NCBI RefSeq assembly: GCF_030035675.1
Contig: NC_084486.1
Location: forward strand, 62,973,230-63,037,229
Direction of reading: 5' to 3'
From: Rhineura floridana
Taxonomy: Eukaryota; Chordata; Lepidosauria; Squamata; Rhineuridae
DNA: 64,000 bases
The translations under genes and the position numbers were made by a program. Below, in pieces: positions 32,757-44,338 of this stretch (the first letter of the stretch is position 1; every line of letters begins with the position of its first letter). Below the pieces are notes generated by a model. The model had not been told where the DNA came from and searched no databases. It was given only the letters and a program-made list of their open reading frames with translations.

Positions 32757-32825
32757 TTATTTATTTATTTCATTCCATTTCTATACCGCCCCTAGCCTAT
32801 GGCTCTCTGGGCGGTTCCATTAAGC
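32757..32825 (-). mobile_element. L2 3' tail only
   Basis: A TTTA tetranucleotide tail (32757-32769), then TTCTATACCGCCCCTAGCCT and ATGGCTCTCTGGGCGGTTCC, which is the terminal hairpin of the same L2 subfamily as at 50135. Only about 70 bp survive: an extreme 5' truncation. Confidence 0.8.
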
Positions 32826-33424
32826 CGGGGTTCCTTTCCCTGTTGTATTTTGAAAGAACAATAATGTATCTGGGATGAGTAACAGTCAATATTGTACAGT
32901 TTCAAACATTTAAAGACATCAGAAAGTATGTAAAATATTGGTATTGCTGAAATCCAATGAGTACTAACAAGGGAAAGAAGATGTATATTTTGAAGGATAC
33001 ACAGATTTCACACACCATTGGCCATTAGAGAGGGTATAAGCCATAGAGTCTGAAGTCTGTGCAAACCCAGAAATTTGAAATCCATAAGCATGACATGTTT
33101 AGAAAATTGGCTTTGTTCATTTCATAAAACTTTCATAAAATCTGTAGTTTAATGTTTTTTTCCCAGAATCTGGATAAATCTTTTTTCAAGGTAACCCTAT
33201 AGAGCTCATTGCAAAGGTAGTTTCTTTAAAACAAATATGAAAATACAACTGGTTTAAATGTAGTTTATGGGCTAGATCCAGACTAAAGTAGTCACACTTA
33301 GTTTCCATTTAAAGCAATGCTAACTTGTCCTAGTGATTTTATTGGGACCTAACTTCAACTAACTTTGTTTGAATCCAACGTTATATAAGAATGCTGGAAT
33401 TCAGGCCTGGTTCTGCACTAACAG

Positions 33425-33575
33425 ATAGAGAAGGGAAAGCCAATGTGATGTCCTTCAGATGTCATTGGACTCGAGCTGCCATCAGCCCCAGTGAGCATGG
33501 GCTTTGGTTAGCAATAATGGGAGATGGAGTTGAGGGTGCTAAACTGGCTATTCCTGAGCTAGAGTATAGGAACTA
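33425..33575. mobile_element. Decayed hAT-like MITE
   Basis: CCTTCAGATGTCATTGGACT, GAGCTGCCATCAGCCCCAGT, GAGCATGGGCTTTGGTTAGC and AATGGGAGATGGAGTTGAGG keep the order of the ACAACTCCCATCA palindromic family, but both tips are lost. Confidence 0.55.
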
Positions 33576-33798
33576 CTGCAACATGTTTTGTCCATGCTAT
33601 TCTTGCTAAGCTTGAAAGAAGCAATCATGGATAGGACTGATTTGGTTATATGTCACACCAGTGGCATCCTCTAGAAAATGAGTATGTCAGGGGAAAGGGT
33701 TAAGCCCTGCTAGATCCAGTGCATGCTGATTTTTGGTGAACATACAAGATTGATTTAGGGTATATTTAGATGTGTAACTCCTGCCTATAGCCTTAAAT

Positions 33799-33935
33799 CA
33801 GGGGAAGCCAACTTGGTGTCCTCTAGAAGTTGTGGACTACAACTCCCATCATCCCTGGCTATTGGCTATGTTGGCTGGGGCTGATGGGAGCTGTGGTCCA
33901 ACAACATTTCTAGGGCACCATGTTAGTTACTGCTG
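33799..33935. mobile_element. hAT-like MITE with 8-bp target duplication
   Basis: Arms: CTACAACTCCCATCATCCCT on the left and GGCTGATGGGAGCTGTGGTC on the right. The tips are CAGGGGAAGC and GTTACTGCTG. The flanks CCTTAAAT (33791-33798) and TCTTAAAT (33936-33943) agree at 7 of 8 bases, the length used by hAT transposases. Confidence 0.8.
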
Positions 33936-34894
33936 TCTTAAATAGTACAGGAAATAATTGATTTGCATAAAATGGCCTATGGTAACCTATACAATAGCCT
34001 ATTATTACTGCTGCCCAGTGAGTTCATGACTGAGGTAAGATTTGAATCACAAATCTGCTCATAGTTTAGTGCCATTATTATTGTTGGCGAGGTCTGTTGT
34101 TCTAACTATTTTAATCTAATTTGTATACAAATTCTAATTTGAGTCTTCCCATGCTTATGCCTTTGTAGCCAAAACTGCACCACAGGAAAGACATACCAGC
34201 AGACTTGAGGTAACTCCGAGATATGCACAAGCATAAAAAAATTTGCAGGAAAGATACCAAGAGACAAATTGACCCCAAATAAGCCCTCTGATAACTCAGT
34301 GGAATGGGTTGTTGAGACACTGAGAGGGTAAATAACTGACATCTTGGTGGGAGGGAGGATAGAATGAACCGGCTAGATCAGGAGGGCAGAGACATACATG
34401 TAAGAGTAGAAAGAATTGTATCATTCTGGAGAGGTAACTTCCTGTTTCAAATAAGAAGCTTTTTTTTGTCTCCAGGGATGAAAGAGGGAGCTGACATCAC
34501 TGTAGAAATTAAAGAATTTAAGGTAGTTGAGAGTACAAGTGTGTTCATGGCACCCCATGCTGGTCCCACAAGAACAACAACAAACCAAAAACAGAAAACA
34601 GGTTCCCGTGAAGACACTCCTCCCCCTGGTCAGTCCAGTGAAGTCTGAGCATGCTATGAGGGAACAAAAATGTGAGGGAATCGGGATGGAATGGAGTGGC
34701 TTGAAGCCTGAACCAGAAGCATTCTACATTGCAACATTTTGTTGCAGACCCTCACTTGTCTACTATTTAAAAATGCTTGGCTTTGGTACCTGAGTTCAAG
34801 ATTGCAGTTTTATTAGGGGTATATGATTTGGCAAGTACTGGAATTTCCAGATGAAGTAACTGAAAACAGCCACATAATTATGTTCCCATAATAA

Positions 34895-37680
34895 TTCACA
34901 TTTTATTTATTTATTATTTATTATTTGATTTATATCCCGCCCTTCCTCCCAGCAGGAGCCCAGGGCGGCAAACAGAAATGCTAAAAACACTTTAAAACAT
35001 CATAAAAACAGACCTTGAAATACATTAAAACAAAACAACATTAAAAACATTTAAAACAAGGGGTTAAAACATATTATAAAAAACCACATATTAACAAGCA
35101 GTTCTAACACAGATGCAGACTGGGATAGGTCTCAACTTAAAAGGCTTGTTGAAAGAGGAAAGTCTTCAAAAGGCGCTGAAAAGATAGCAGAGATGGTGCC
35201 TGCCTAATATTCAAGGGGAGGGAATTCCACAGAGTAGGTGCCACCACACTAAAGGTCCGTTTCCTATATTGTGCAGAATGAACCTCCTGATAAGATGGTA
35301 TCTGCAGGAGGCCCTCACCTGCAGAGCGCAGTGATCGACTGGGTATTGTTGGATGTTGTGTCTGGCGCAAGCAGATGCCCCGGATGCAGAACAGTATAGT
35401 GACAGGCTAGATGCCAGTTGAAGCAATGAGCCGGACAAGCAATAAGTTTTAAGAGTTACTTTACTGACAATATATCACAAGCTCTCTCTATACAAACTCC
35501 TCGACCCCCACACTCTGCAAGTGTCTGCTGGCCCTCTATATAGATAAGGCCAGCTGCCCGAGCCTAGGTTGCATAGCAACGTTTCCTTGAAGATGGCTCG
35601 AGCTCTGCCAACTTTCGCTTCTAATCCACGTAGCTCACTTGTGGAAATTTAACCTCTGCTTCCTCGGTTTAATAGCCAACAGGTATATAAGGAGTAAGAC
35701 TGTCTTTCAGGTATCCTTGTCCCGAGCTGTATAGGGCTTTGTACACCAAAACTAGAACCTTGAACTTGGCCCGGTAGCAAATGGGCAGCCAGTGCAATTC
35801 TTTCAGCAGCGGGTTACATATTGGCAATACCCTGCCCCAGTGAGCAGTCTTGCTGCTGCATTTTCCACCAGCTGCAGCTTCCGGACCAACCTCAAGGGCA
35901 GCCCCACATAAAGCACATTACAGTAATCCACCCTGGAGGTTACCAGTGCGTGGACAACAGTGGTCAGGCTATCCCAGTCCAGAAACGGCCGCAGCTGTCT
36001 TACCAGCCGAAGCTGGTAAAAGGCACTCCTAGCCATGGAGGTCACCTGGGCCTCTAGCGACAAAGATGGATCCAGGAGCACACCCAGACTACGGACCTGC
36101 TCTTTCAGAGGGAGTACAACCTCACCCAAATCAGGCAACTGACCAATCTGAACTCGGGAACCACTAACCCACCGTGCCTCCATCTTGCTAGGATTCAGAC
36201 TCAGTTTATTGGCCCTCATCCAGCCCACCACCGAGTCCAGGTAGCGGTCCAGGGCTTGCACGGCCTCTCCTGATTCAGTTGTTACGGAGACATAGAGCTG
36301 GGTATCATCAGCATACTCATGACACCTCACCCCAAATCTCCTGATGAATGCTCCCAAGGGCTTCATATAGATGTTAAACAGCATGGGGGACAAGATGGTA
36401 CCCTGCGGCACAACTGCCGGGGGGGCGAAAGACACTCACCCCATGTTTTTCTCTGACAGCAACCCTGGAGATAGGATCAGAACCACTGTAAAACAGTGCC
36501 TCCAATACCCATCTCACCAAGTCGGCCCAGAAGGATACCATCTCCAAGGGTATCAAAAGCCGCTGAGAGATCAACTAAGAATAACAGGGTCGCACTCCCC
36601 CTGTCCCAATAAAGGTCATCCATCAGGGCGACCAAGGCCGATTCAGTCCCATAACCAGGCCTGAACCCAGACTGGGATGGGTCAAGATAATCTGATTCAT
36701 CCAAGAGTACTTGCAATTGCTGCGCCACAACCCTCTCAATCACCTTCCCTAAAAAGGGAGTATTTGCAACCAGTTGGTAGTTGTCACAAACCAAGGGGTC
36801 CAAGGTGAGCTTTTTCAGGAGTGGTTGGATCACCGCCTCTTTCAAGGCAGCTGGAACCACTCCCTCCTGCGTTGACCATACCCTGGATCCACTTGGTCAG
36901 ACCCCCTCGGCAAGCTTTAATAAGCCAAGAAGGTCAAGGGTCAAGAGGACACGTTGCTGGCCGCATCATCGCAAGCACCTTGTCTACGTCATCAGGCCAC
37001 ATCAACTGAAACTGTTCCCAAGATGTTGCAGCAGACGTTGCACTGGACACTTCATTGGGGACTACAGTAGATGTGGAGGGGGCATCAAGACTGCTATGGA
37101 GGTGAACAACTTTACCCTCAAAGTGCCTTGCAAACAATTCACAGTGGGCCTCTGAAGGGTCTAAAACTCCATTTCCTGGAGTTGATGTCAACAGACCCCT
37201 GACGATGCAGAAAAGCTCCACTGGATGGCTACTTGAGGATGCAGTGGAGGCAGAGAAGTGGGCCTTTTTCGCCGCCCTCACCGCCACACAGTAGGCATGG
37301 TTAGGATGTTTTACTCGTGCCCGATCAGCCTCGCAGCACGTCTTTCTCCACTTGCGCTCTAGCCGTCATCCAGCCTGTTTCATTGCCTTTAGCTCACTGG
37401 TGTACCAAGGTGCAAGCCGGGCTCCACAATGCCGGAGAGGGTGCTTGGGGGCAACCATGTCAAGGGCCCAACACGCTTCGTTGTTCCACAGCGTGGCAAG
37501 GGCTTCTACAGGGTCACCTGCTCTACCTACTGGGAACTCCCCCAGGGCATTCAGGAATCCTGTGGATTCCATCAGGCTCCGGGGGCGGACCATCTTAATC
37601 TGTCCACCACCCCTGCAGGGAAGGATCGGAGCCATAAGTCTAAACTTCACCAGGAACAGCAATTTTGTTAACAATATTGT
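34895..37680 (-). mobile_element. LINE L2, 5' truncated, with nested solo LTR
   Basis: On the minus strand it starts after the endonuclease (RPRSLMESTGFLNALGEFPV) and continues through RT. The pieces are 37674-37366, 37287-36934, 36860-36477, 36435-35803 and 35370-35137, so the frame is broken several times. RT motifs: FLVDLSAAFDTL (motif A), VVPQGTILSPMLFNIYMKPL, YADD, then WNSLPLNIRQAPSLLSFQRL. The 3' UTR hairpin is at 34936-34969, followed by an AT-rich tail. It is an L2 subfamily distinct from the one at 1849-5662. A solo LTR at 35347-35681 interrupts the last coding part. The L2 is dead and older than the LTR. Confidence 0.93.
35347..35681 (-). mobile_element. Solo LTR of an LTR retroelement, nested in L2
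   Basis: A 335-bp block has inverted tips TGTTGG and CCAACA and a 5-bp duplication, GGTAT, at 35342-35346 and 35682-35686. On the minus strand a TATATAG box sits about 140 bp into the LTR, and the downstream part is AT-rich, which suggests that strand. No internal region is present, so it is a solo LTR fossil. It is unlike the 641-bp LTR at 15264. Gypsy or retroviral origin cannot be decided. Confidence 0.85.
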
Positions 37681-38019
37681 GCTAGTGGTATCAGCATGAA
37701 AATTAGAGGTGCTGTGTATGTAGGAAGGTTCTCAGAAAAGATAATAGTATTCTGAAAATATGAAAATGGTATTAGATTAATTAAACTTCTAAACTCAGTG
37801 ATGTCATCAGGATTATTGTTGCATATCTCCATTTGACTTTAATTGGAGTTGCATGGCTAAGACTTGGCATGTAATATGTTCAAAATTTAACAGAAATAGT
37901 GTTTACTATTTACTAATAGTAAATTTTATTTCCATTTATGTTTAGAAATTCTGTTTAGCTAACTTTTTAAACTAATTAATGTTTTAATTAAGGTTTCCAA
38001 ATAAATGTGTACTTACTAT
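37681..38019. other. No gene recognised
   Basis: Very AT-rich sequence containing short direct words such as TTTACTATTTACTAATAGTA. Nothing coding. Confidence 0.4.
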
Positions 38020-38135
38020 CAGAGCTTGGAAAAGTTACTTTTTTGAACGACAACTCCCATCAGCCCAATCCAGGGGCCATGCTGGCTGGGGCTGATGGGA
38101 GTTGTAGTTCAAAAAAGTAACTTTTCCAAGCTCTG
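38020..38135. mobile_element. Near-perfect palindromic MITE (CAGAGCTTGG family)
   Basis: The left arm, CAGAGCTTGGAAAAGTTACT and onward, is matched by the right arm ending AGTAACTTTTCCAAGCTCTG. The two arms pair over about 47 bases with a single mismatch, leaving a loop of about 20 bases. The flanks CTTACTAT and CTTAATAG agree at 6 of 8 bases, again a hAT-like size. Its interior carries the ACAACTCCCATCAGCCC palindrome of the other MITE family, so the two families are related or fused. Confidence 0.85.
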
Positions 38136-38249
38136 CTTAATAGTCCATAAATATTACTAGTCCGCCTGCTTACCTCAAACTGGGCTCACATGCATTTTGT
38201 CGCACATTAATAAACACAAAACGGTCTTGAGAGCTCTCCACAGTTATAT

Positions 38250-38405
38250 AAATTGCAGGGCATGGTCTGAAGGCAGCCACCTTCCTGAAGTGAAGCAGGT
38301 CTGGGTCTGGTCAGTGCCTGGATGGGTAACCACCTGGAATCCACATGTACATTGCCATGGGTCCTATGACAGTAGAAAGGGGAGAAATATATGTTTTTTT
38401 AAAAA
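38250..38405 (+). mobile_element. 5S rRNA-derived SINE
   Basis: CTGAAGTGAAGCAGGTCTGG, GTCTGGTCAGTGCCTGGATG and GGTAACCACCTGGAATCC follow the internal promoter region of 5S rRNA (AGCTAAGCAGGGTCGGGCCT, GGTTAGTACTTGGATGGG, GACCGCCTGGGAA). The non-5S body ACATGTACATTGCC and an AT-rich end follow. The unrelated 3' body and the substitutions show it is a SINE, not a 5S gene. Confidence 0.8.
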
Positions 38406-39712
38406 GAGAGGTACCACAAGGAGCAATTGGTGAAGTGTTTCTTCCAATGGGGAGCCTTTGCTGGATCTCCAAAAACACTAAGCAGCAGGAGCCCTTCATT
38501 GTGGAATGGCCAATCTGGATCCAATCCAGTGTTTTTCACAAGTTTTTTGTCCATGTAGAATACTTATGTCCCACTTTAGAGCTCCTAAAAATTAACGTAG
38601 CAACTTACAAAACATTCTAACATTAAAAATAAAATTCATGTCTGAAATCAGAAACAGAAATGACACAATCATGGTGTCCCTGCGGTTCCAGGATTATTCC
38701 TGCTTTCAACTTTAGATTTCCTTCATACAGTCCTTTCAACTGTTCTGCCTGCTAGGTAGCAGAGTCTACTGAAGCAAGGGAGAAGGGCTGAGCAGCTGGA
38801 ACTTCCTCAGCCCATGATGGAGATTGGTCTTCCCTTTCTGGCAGTTGCCAGTCTCTATCCTCAAAGTGCCAATTCCTTCAACACAGCTATAGTTTATAAA
38901 TCAGATTTAAAAATGGATTCACTAAATGGCACCTGTGGTTGCTGACTTATCACTCTTGACATTCTCATTTTTTTCTCATCACTTTTCTTTTAATAATTCT
39001 CCTTGTCAGCTTTTCACCTTTTATGATCTGCTGTGGTGACTATAAACAGTGGAAAACATATGCATATAATTTAGACCTGCCTGTGACAGCACTAAAGAAT
39101 GGCACATTAATATATAGGCATAGTGCTCCAGAACTGGCTGTTAACCCCCCCCCCCCATGCAAGGTAAACACACCCCTCCTCAACTGTAGTGTCGCCTGTG
39201 AGGAGAGTGGGAGATTGCTGAGAGAGAAGAAAAGGTAGCTTTGGATGGCTTCACTATGTCTAGCAAAATCCATAGTCTAGCCCTGGGGTCTTGCAAGACT
39301 GGGGAAAAATGACAAGAATGAAACCTATACAAATCTGATTCCTGCCTTTTCTAACCATCAGTTGAGGGAGGCATGCAGGCATATCAGGAGTTCTGCTTCT
39401 ATATGAAGAAAACCAATTCTGATGTAGTGGACTGCAGTTCTAAGCAGCCATTCTAGGCCTTTGGGTGGTTCTCTCCTTTGGCTCATATATCATTTCATGA
39501 TGTTGAGCAATAGACTTCTAATGGTACATACCAACCATCATCAAGGAAAGACTGGAGTGGTTTACATTAAAAAAAGAGTAACAATATAAAATTCAATCAA
39601 CATGAAAACAAAGAAAATACAACAGACTAAGATATGGGGAAGCATTTTGTAGATTTGAGCATGAGTGTGCAGGTTTCATTGGGACTCACCCTAGTTCATC
39701 TTATTTTAGGGG
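38406..39712. other. No gene recognised
   Basis: Mixed sequence with a C run at 39147-39156. No coding or repeat signature. Confidence 0.4.
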
Positions 39713-39850
39713 ATTATTATTATTTATTACATTTATATCCCACCCTTCCTCCCAGTAGGAGCCCAGGGCGGCAAACAAAAACACCAAAACACTCTAAAAC
39801 ATCATTAAAACAGACATTAAAATATATTAAAACAAAATCTTGAAAAACAT
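39713..39850 (-). mobile_element. L2 3' tail
   Basis: TTATTATTATTTATTACATT, TATATCCCACCCTTCCTCCC, AGTAGGAGCCCAGGGCGGCA and an A-rich stretch with ACTCTAAAACATCATTAAAA. It matches the 3' UTR of the L2 at 34895-37680 and is truncated before any coding sequence. Confidence 0.88.
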
Positions 39851-40467
39851 GGCAGGATGATAGAAACAACAAAGGGCAATAGGCATGAAATAACCAGGAA
39901 TAAAAGGAGATGACTGAGGCAACAATGCCTTTGCACAGGGAAGCAAGAGCTAGCCTCTCTGAGTGAGTTATGATCCCAAGAGGAACAATGTGATGTTCTT
40001 AAAAAACAGCTTGATAACTGGGTTTATGATTCCATACGGCCAAGTATTTGAAATTAGTATCTGGTGCATATTTTTATGCCCAGGATATCTTATGACAGAA
40101 TTTTATTGATATAAAATCTGCTTTCACACTTTTGACTGTAAATCCTGATGACTTTGATATTCTGGCATTTGCTTTCAGAGATGGGCTTTATTTTGAAAAG
40201 TACTTATAACAGGAAGGTCTATTTATTGTTCAGCCTTTGGACAATTTAGTTCATTTTTAGAAGGAAAGAACAGGAAACATAACTGTGGACACATTTCTTA
40301 AATAACTTTCTCGTTGATAGTAGGGAAGGGACTTTGTAATCAGCATAGGGAACTGAACATGTTTTAAGGAGGAAAGAGGGACAGGATCTTGGACCACTGT
40401 ATCGGGTTAGTTGAAGAATGGGGGGGGTCCTAGTGCAGGCCGGAGGGTCTGGCTACGAAGCAATACA
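39851..40467. other. No gene recognised
   Basis: AT-rich sequence, nothing recognised. Confidence 0.4.
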
Positions 40468-40475
40468 CTCACAGG

Positions 40476-40649
40476 TAGAGATGTGAATGCCGGGGGGGGA
40501 TAATTTTTTTGTGGGGAATGGGTTTTTTCTTCAATTTTTGCTTTTTCTCCCTGGGTGTTTCCATTTTTTTCTGGAATAAAACTAGAATTATTTTTAAATG
40601 GATTCCCTCACCCAATTTTTCCATTTTTTCCCAGGCCTTCACATCTCTA
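40476..40649. mobile_element. hAT-like MITE with perfect 8-bp duplication
   Basis: Inverted tips TAGAGATGTGAA and TTCACATCTCTA enclose 174 bp. The 8-bp repeat CTCACAGG is perfect on both sides (40468-40475, 40650-40657). The interior is T-rich on the plus strand with ATTTTTGCTTTTT, CCATTTTTTTCTGG and CCATTTTTTCCC words. No coding capacity, so it was mobilised in trans. Confidence 0.93.
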
Positions 40650-40657
40650 CTCACAGG

Positions 40658-42040
40658 GTTAGAACACCCCGTGAATGAGGCTGCTGTTTATGGTAATAAA
40701 AGTATGGCCCAAACAGAAGAGTTACAGGTTGCTTCAGTGGAAATACCTGCCTCTCCCCACAAGTAGAATGAGTAATTTGTCTAGTGTAGTTTCAGGGTGA
40801 TGAGTTGTACCAGAGGGACATCTTAACTAGCAGTTAATGCCCATCTCCCTTGGAATTTAGCAGGATAGATTACAATCACTCCTTCATGTACCAGTTTTCG
40901 TAGAGAGTCAGGGCTGGCACTACCTCAGGGAGCAGATACTGGGGGACAGGGAGTGGTGACAAGGTCTTGGAGGACAGGGCTGCTCAGCATTCCCCTGCCT
41001 AAAGGAGGACGGTCTCCCGTTACTAGTCTGACACCAGTTAGCTTCTATATGTGTAATGCTGGGGAGTGCCCAGGCATCATAATGTCTTGTGCCAGTGCTG
41101 TATCTGGTGTATTATGCCATGTTTCTTTATTAAAGTTGTATATTCAATCCCACCGATTGTTTTCTGCCTCCTTATTCCTTTCCTCTCAAAGTGACTCTCA
41201 TTTCATTTGTAGCAAGGATATTTGTAAGAATGACAGAAGTCCTTGCCTCTGAGCTGTTGCCTTTGTTTTTTCTCTGCATAATCAACACTACCAGTCTTTT
41301 ACACATAGTAATGCATTTAGATTTTTAAGTAGATAATTACTGCAAAACAGGATGTGAAAAGTAAACATATTGGTGAAGATATCTCTCAAAAGGCAGACAG
41401 ATAATGTTTGCAAATACTAAAATATATCTATAAAGCCACCAGTACAAAACATCACATTTCTAGGATATCAGATGAATGTACACTCTGTTCCTTCCCCATC
41501 CTTGCTATGACGATGCCAAAGACATCCCTCTTAATCCAGTTATGTGGCAAATATATGAAGAAGCAGGTTTCTGCATGTATATGAGTAGCTGGATGAGGAC
41601 TTACTTGCATGAATGGATACTGCACACCAGTGACACAAACAGTAGTGTAGTGACAAGTTCAAAGTGCAGGGTCCCTTCATGATAGTCACACCATGCCACC
41701 AATGGCCACATCCCATCATTCACTTACTAGGTCTCCATTGTCATCTCCACACTTCTCAATCCTTCCCACATGCACCTTCTCCTAGAACAACAGAGGTCCA
41801 TAGGACCCAATTCGTATGCAAGAAGAGTGTGTTAGCTACTGAGACGAGTCTTCTCATTAGCTGGCTCACCTCCTTTCACTCTGATTGACTCCAATCAGCA
41901 GAAAAGAACAAGGAACCATGTAAGAAGATTCTTCTCAGTGGCTAATACACTCCCCTTTCATGCTGATTGGCTCATAGGATGCTGGGGACATTGGGACCCT
42001 GCTCCCAAAAAAGTAAGGGATCTAAGACCCCCCCCTCAAA
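40658..42040. other. No gene recognised
   Basis: Mixed sequence. A 99-codon plus-strand frame at 40953 has no recognisable motif and is probably chance. Confidence 0.4.
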
Positions 42041-42727
42041 GCCCAGAACCACTACTAAGGTTGCCAGGCCAGAAGCATCCCAAGCCCTGAGATTTCAGGG
42101 GTGGGCCCAAGTGATGTCATTAAGCATGATACATTAAGCATCAACCACAGTTGCTTGGAGCATACAATTCAAGCAAAAACATTTATCTGATTGGAAATTA
42201 AGATAGAAATCTAAGCTAAAAGATGGAGCCTGGGTAGGGAACATTTAACCTAGCCTAACATTTAATCTTGCTTATGGCAAGAAGGATTTAAGTGCCCTCA
42301 GGCCAGCCCAGTCACCAGAAGGCCATTGCAGGAAGAAAGGAACCTAGTGAAGGGCTCAGCAGTTTACCACACCTATCCAGTCAGCTAGCCCCCCTCATTC
42401 AGAGGGAGAAGTTGAGGTCCAGCCCCTTTCCCCCCACTCTCACAGAATTCAGAGAAGTGAAGAACAACAGCTGGTGATGGTTAGGAGGAGCCATTGTTTG
42501 TGCGTGAAAGTGAAACCGATTTAAGGGGGCATTAATAAGGAGGGGGTGCTGAGTCAGCGTCTGTAACCAGAGGCTTGCTTAGTCAGCACTAGTCAGTGAA
42601 ATAGTTCTTAGAAAGCATAGTTAGGTGAATGAGTCGAAAAGCTTTTGATATAACTGTAACTTTAATAAAAAGAGAAAACCTTACTGAACTGTGCGTGCCT
42701 GCATTCCTTAGATCTGGACGGGACACA
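42041..42727 (+). mobile_element. Possible solo LTR-like repeat
   Basis: The block ends with an AATAAA signal (CTTTAATAAAAAGAGAAAAC) followed by about 60 bp ending GGACGGGACA, the layout of an LTR 3' part. A possible start is TGTCATTAAG near 42116, which would give TGTC/GACA tips as at 15264. No target duplication could be matched, so this remains a suggestion. Confidence 0.3.
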
Positions 42728-42782
42728 CGTTTAGGTTAAAATAAGTGTTTGTGATTAGAGAAATATAAGACCCTAGACCAAA

Positions 42783-43432
42783 GTGGGGAACCTTTGTGGC
42801 CTGATGAGCCAGATCTTTATCTGCCCTCACCCCTGCAGGCCATCTTTGACAGGTGGGTGAGCAATCTACCTGACAGTCATTTGACATCATTTTGCTGTCA
42901 GATGATTGACATATGGGTTATCCCACCCACCTGTGAGAGTTCCTTGCACACCGCTTCCCAAGGGTCCAACAACCAGCTGGTTGTTGGATGCTTGGGAACC
43001 ACAGCACAAATGACTTTGCCAGCCTTATGCTCAGCACTTGGGAAATGCCAAGCATAAGGCTTACAAAGCTTACCAACTGATGGGGGTGAGTTTGCACCTG
43101 CTTTCTGCAGGTTCAGGTACACAAATGAATGGGGAACTTGGTTGTGCAGATTTTCTAGCAGGCTTGACCTCATTGACAGGGCGATGGGAATGGTTTGCAT
43201 GAAACCACTGCAAAAATGGAGGAATGACGTGATGTGCTGCTGGAGCATGCCTTACTTCATCAAAGGGACAATTGGGAGGTCACTTTAAGCTCCCAACTGC
43301 ATCTTTGTAGCCACAGCAGCACCTCCCCCACACCTGATGTCACATATAACAGCAGGTGCGTGGCATATGGGCACAGTTTGTGAGGAATGGCCTCAGTGGC
43401 CAAATTTGGCCTGTGGGCCAGAGATTCTCCCA
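42783..43432. mobile_element. Possible hAT-like non-autonomous transposon
   Basis: The left end AGTGGGGAACCTTTGTGGCC is roughly the reverse complement of the right end GGCCAGAGATTCTCCCAC. Internal words GATGAGCCAGATCTTTATCT and GCCAAATTTGGCCTGTGGGC fit a known type of squamate hAT relic. About 650 bp with no transposase frame. Confidence 0.5.
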
Positions 43433-44187
43433 CAACACCTAGAAAGACTTCTAAACTCATTTGCCCTGAAAACAGAAGCAATCCCACAGTGTATTAAATC
43501 TTTCTCTTCGCATTCTTTATTTTTAAAAAAAGAGAAACATATTTGGAGCCTTGGGAAATGTGCAAGTTAAATTGCTTGGGAAATTGTATGCTCTGTAAGG
43601 ATTTTAGGGAAGTAGTCTCTCAAGGGCTGCCTGGATCCAGTTTATATAAAGCAGAATAATAGAGGTACTTGGGACTATAATTATTACAAGTATTAGTTTT
43701 GAAGGTAGCTCTGTAGAAGTGGATGGTTAAGTAACAATGAGAATGACATTGTTCACAGTAGTAGCTTCAGCTAAGTATACAATAGTGAAGGTTTGTTTTT
43801 TAAAAAAAATGGAGCAATTTTCATAATGCTTAAGGATATACTTCTCTCCTTTTATATCTATCTGTGTAAAAAAGAGTTGATTCATATGTGCAAGATACAT
43901 TCTCTCTCACACAAATACACATGCACACACACATGCCCCATGCAATATTTCCTAATCATGTCCAGGCATAGGACTATGTGGAGAAATGTAATGTGGTACA
44001 AACAAGCATGTATACAGCCTTTGGCCTGCTGGCTATACGAAGCTTCTTTAGGGAGGTGCTCTCCTAACACAGAGCACGAGGAAAGAGCAACACTGTGCAG
44101 AAGCCCAGTGTGAGGCACATGTCTTTTGTCCACCAATCATAGGAACAAACTTCCCCTGTTTCTCCCCCAAGTAATGTCCAAATGTAA
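43433..44187. other. No gene; CA-rich stretch
   Basis: A short CA-rich tract lies at 43908-43936. Otherwise unrecognised. Confidence 0.4.
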
Positions 44188-44338
44188 TGCTGGAAACGTT
44201 ACAGTTACAGCTGAAAAGTAATGAAATTACCACTCGTTCTGTTACAAGCAAAATGTAACGAAGTTACCCACTCGTTACGCAAAAAAGTAATAAATTACAA
44301 GTAACTCGTCGTTTGTAATGAGTTACTTCCAAGCTCTG
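44188..44338 (+). mobile_element. MITE of the CCAAGCTCTG-ending family
   Basis: It starts TGCTGGAAACGTTACAGTTA (decayed AGCTTGGAAA) and runs through GTAACGAAGTTACCCACTCG, CAAGTAACTCGTCG and GAGTTACTTCCAAGCTCTG. The interior is packed with GTTAC/GTAAC words that pair with each other. Related to 6638-6797 and sharing its terminus with 38020-38135. Confidence 0.65.

Larger units (their letters stand above)
32826..34894. other. No proven gene; two MITEs and a candidate exon
   Basis: Two MITEs are listed separately (33425, 33799). At 34458-34475 a pyrimidine tract ending CTCCAG precedes GGATGAAAGAGGGAGCTGAC. The following frame (MKEGADITVEIKEF...) stays open to 34648. It could be an exon after an acceptor, but no known protein is recognised, so it is not called as a gene. 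Confidence 0.35.

Noticed and set aside
38250-38345. Possible 5S rRNA gene
   Set aside because: Only the inner part matches 5S, with many substitutions, and it is joined to a SINE body.
40953-41252. 99-codon plus-strand frame
   Set aside because: No recognisable motif and no supporting context.
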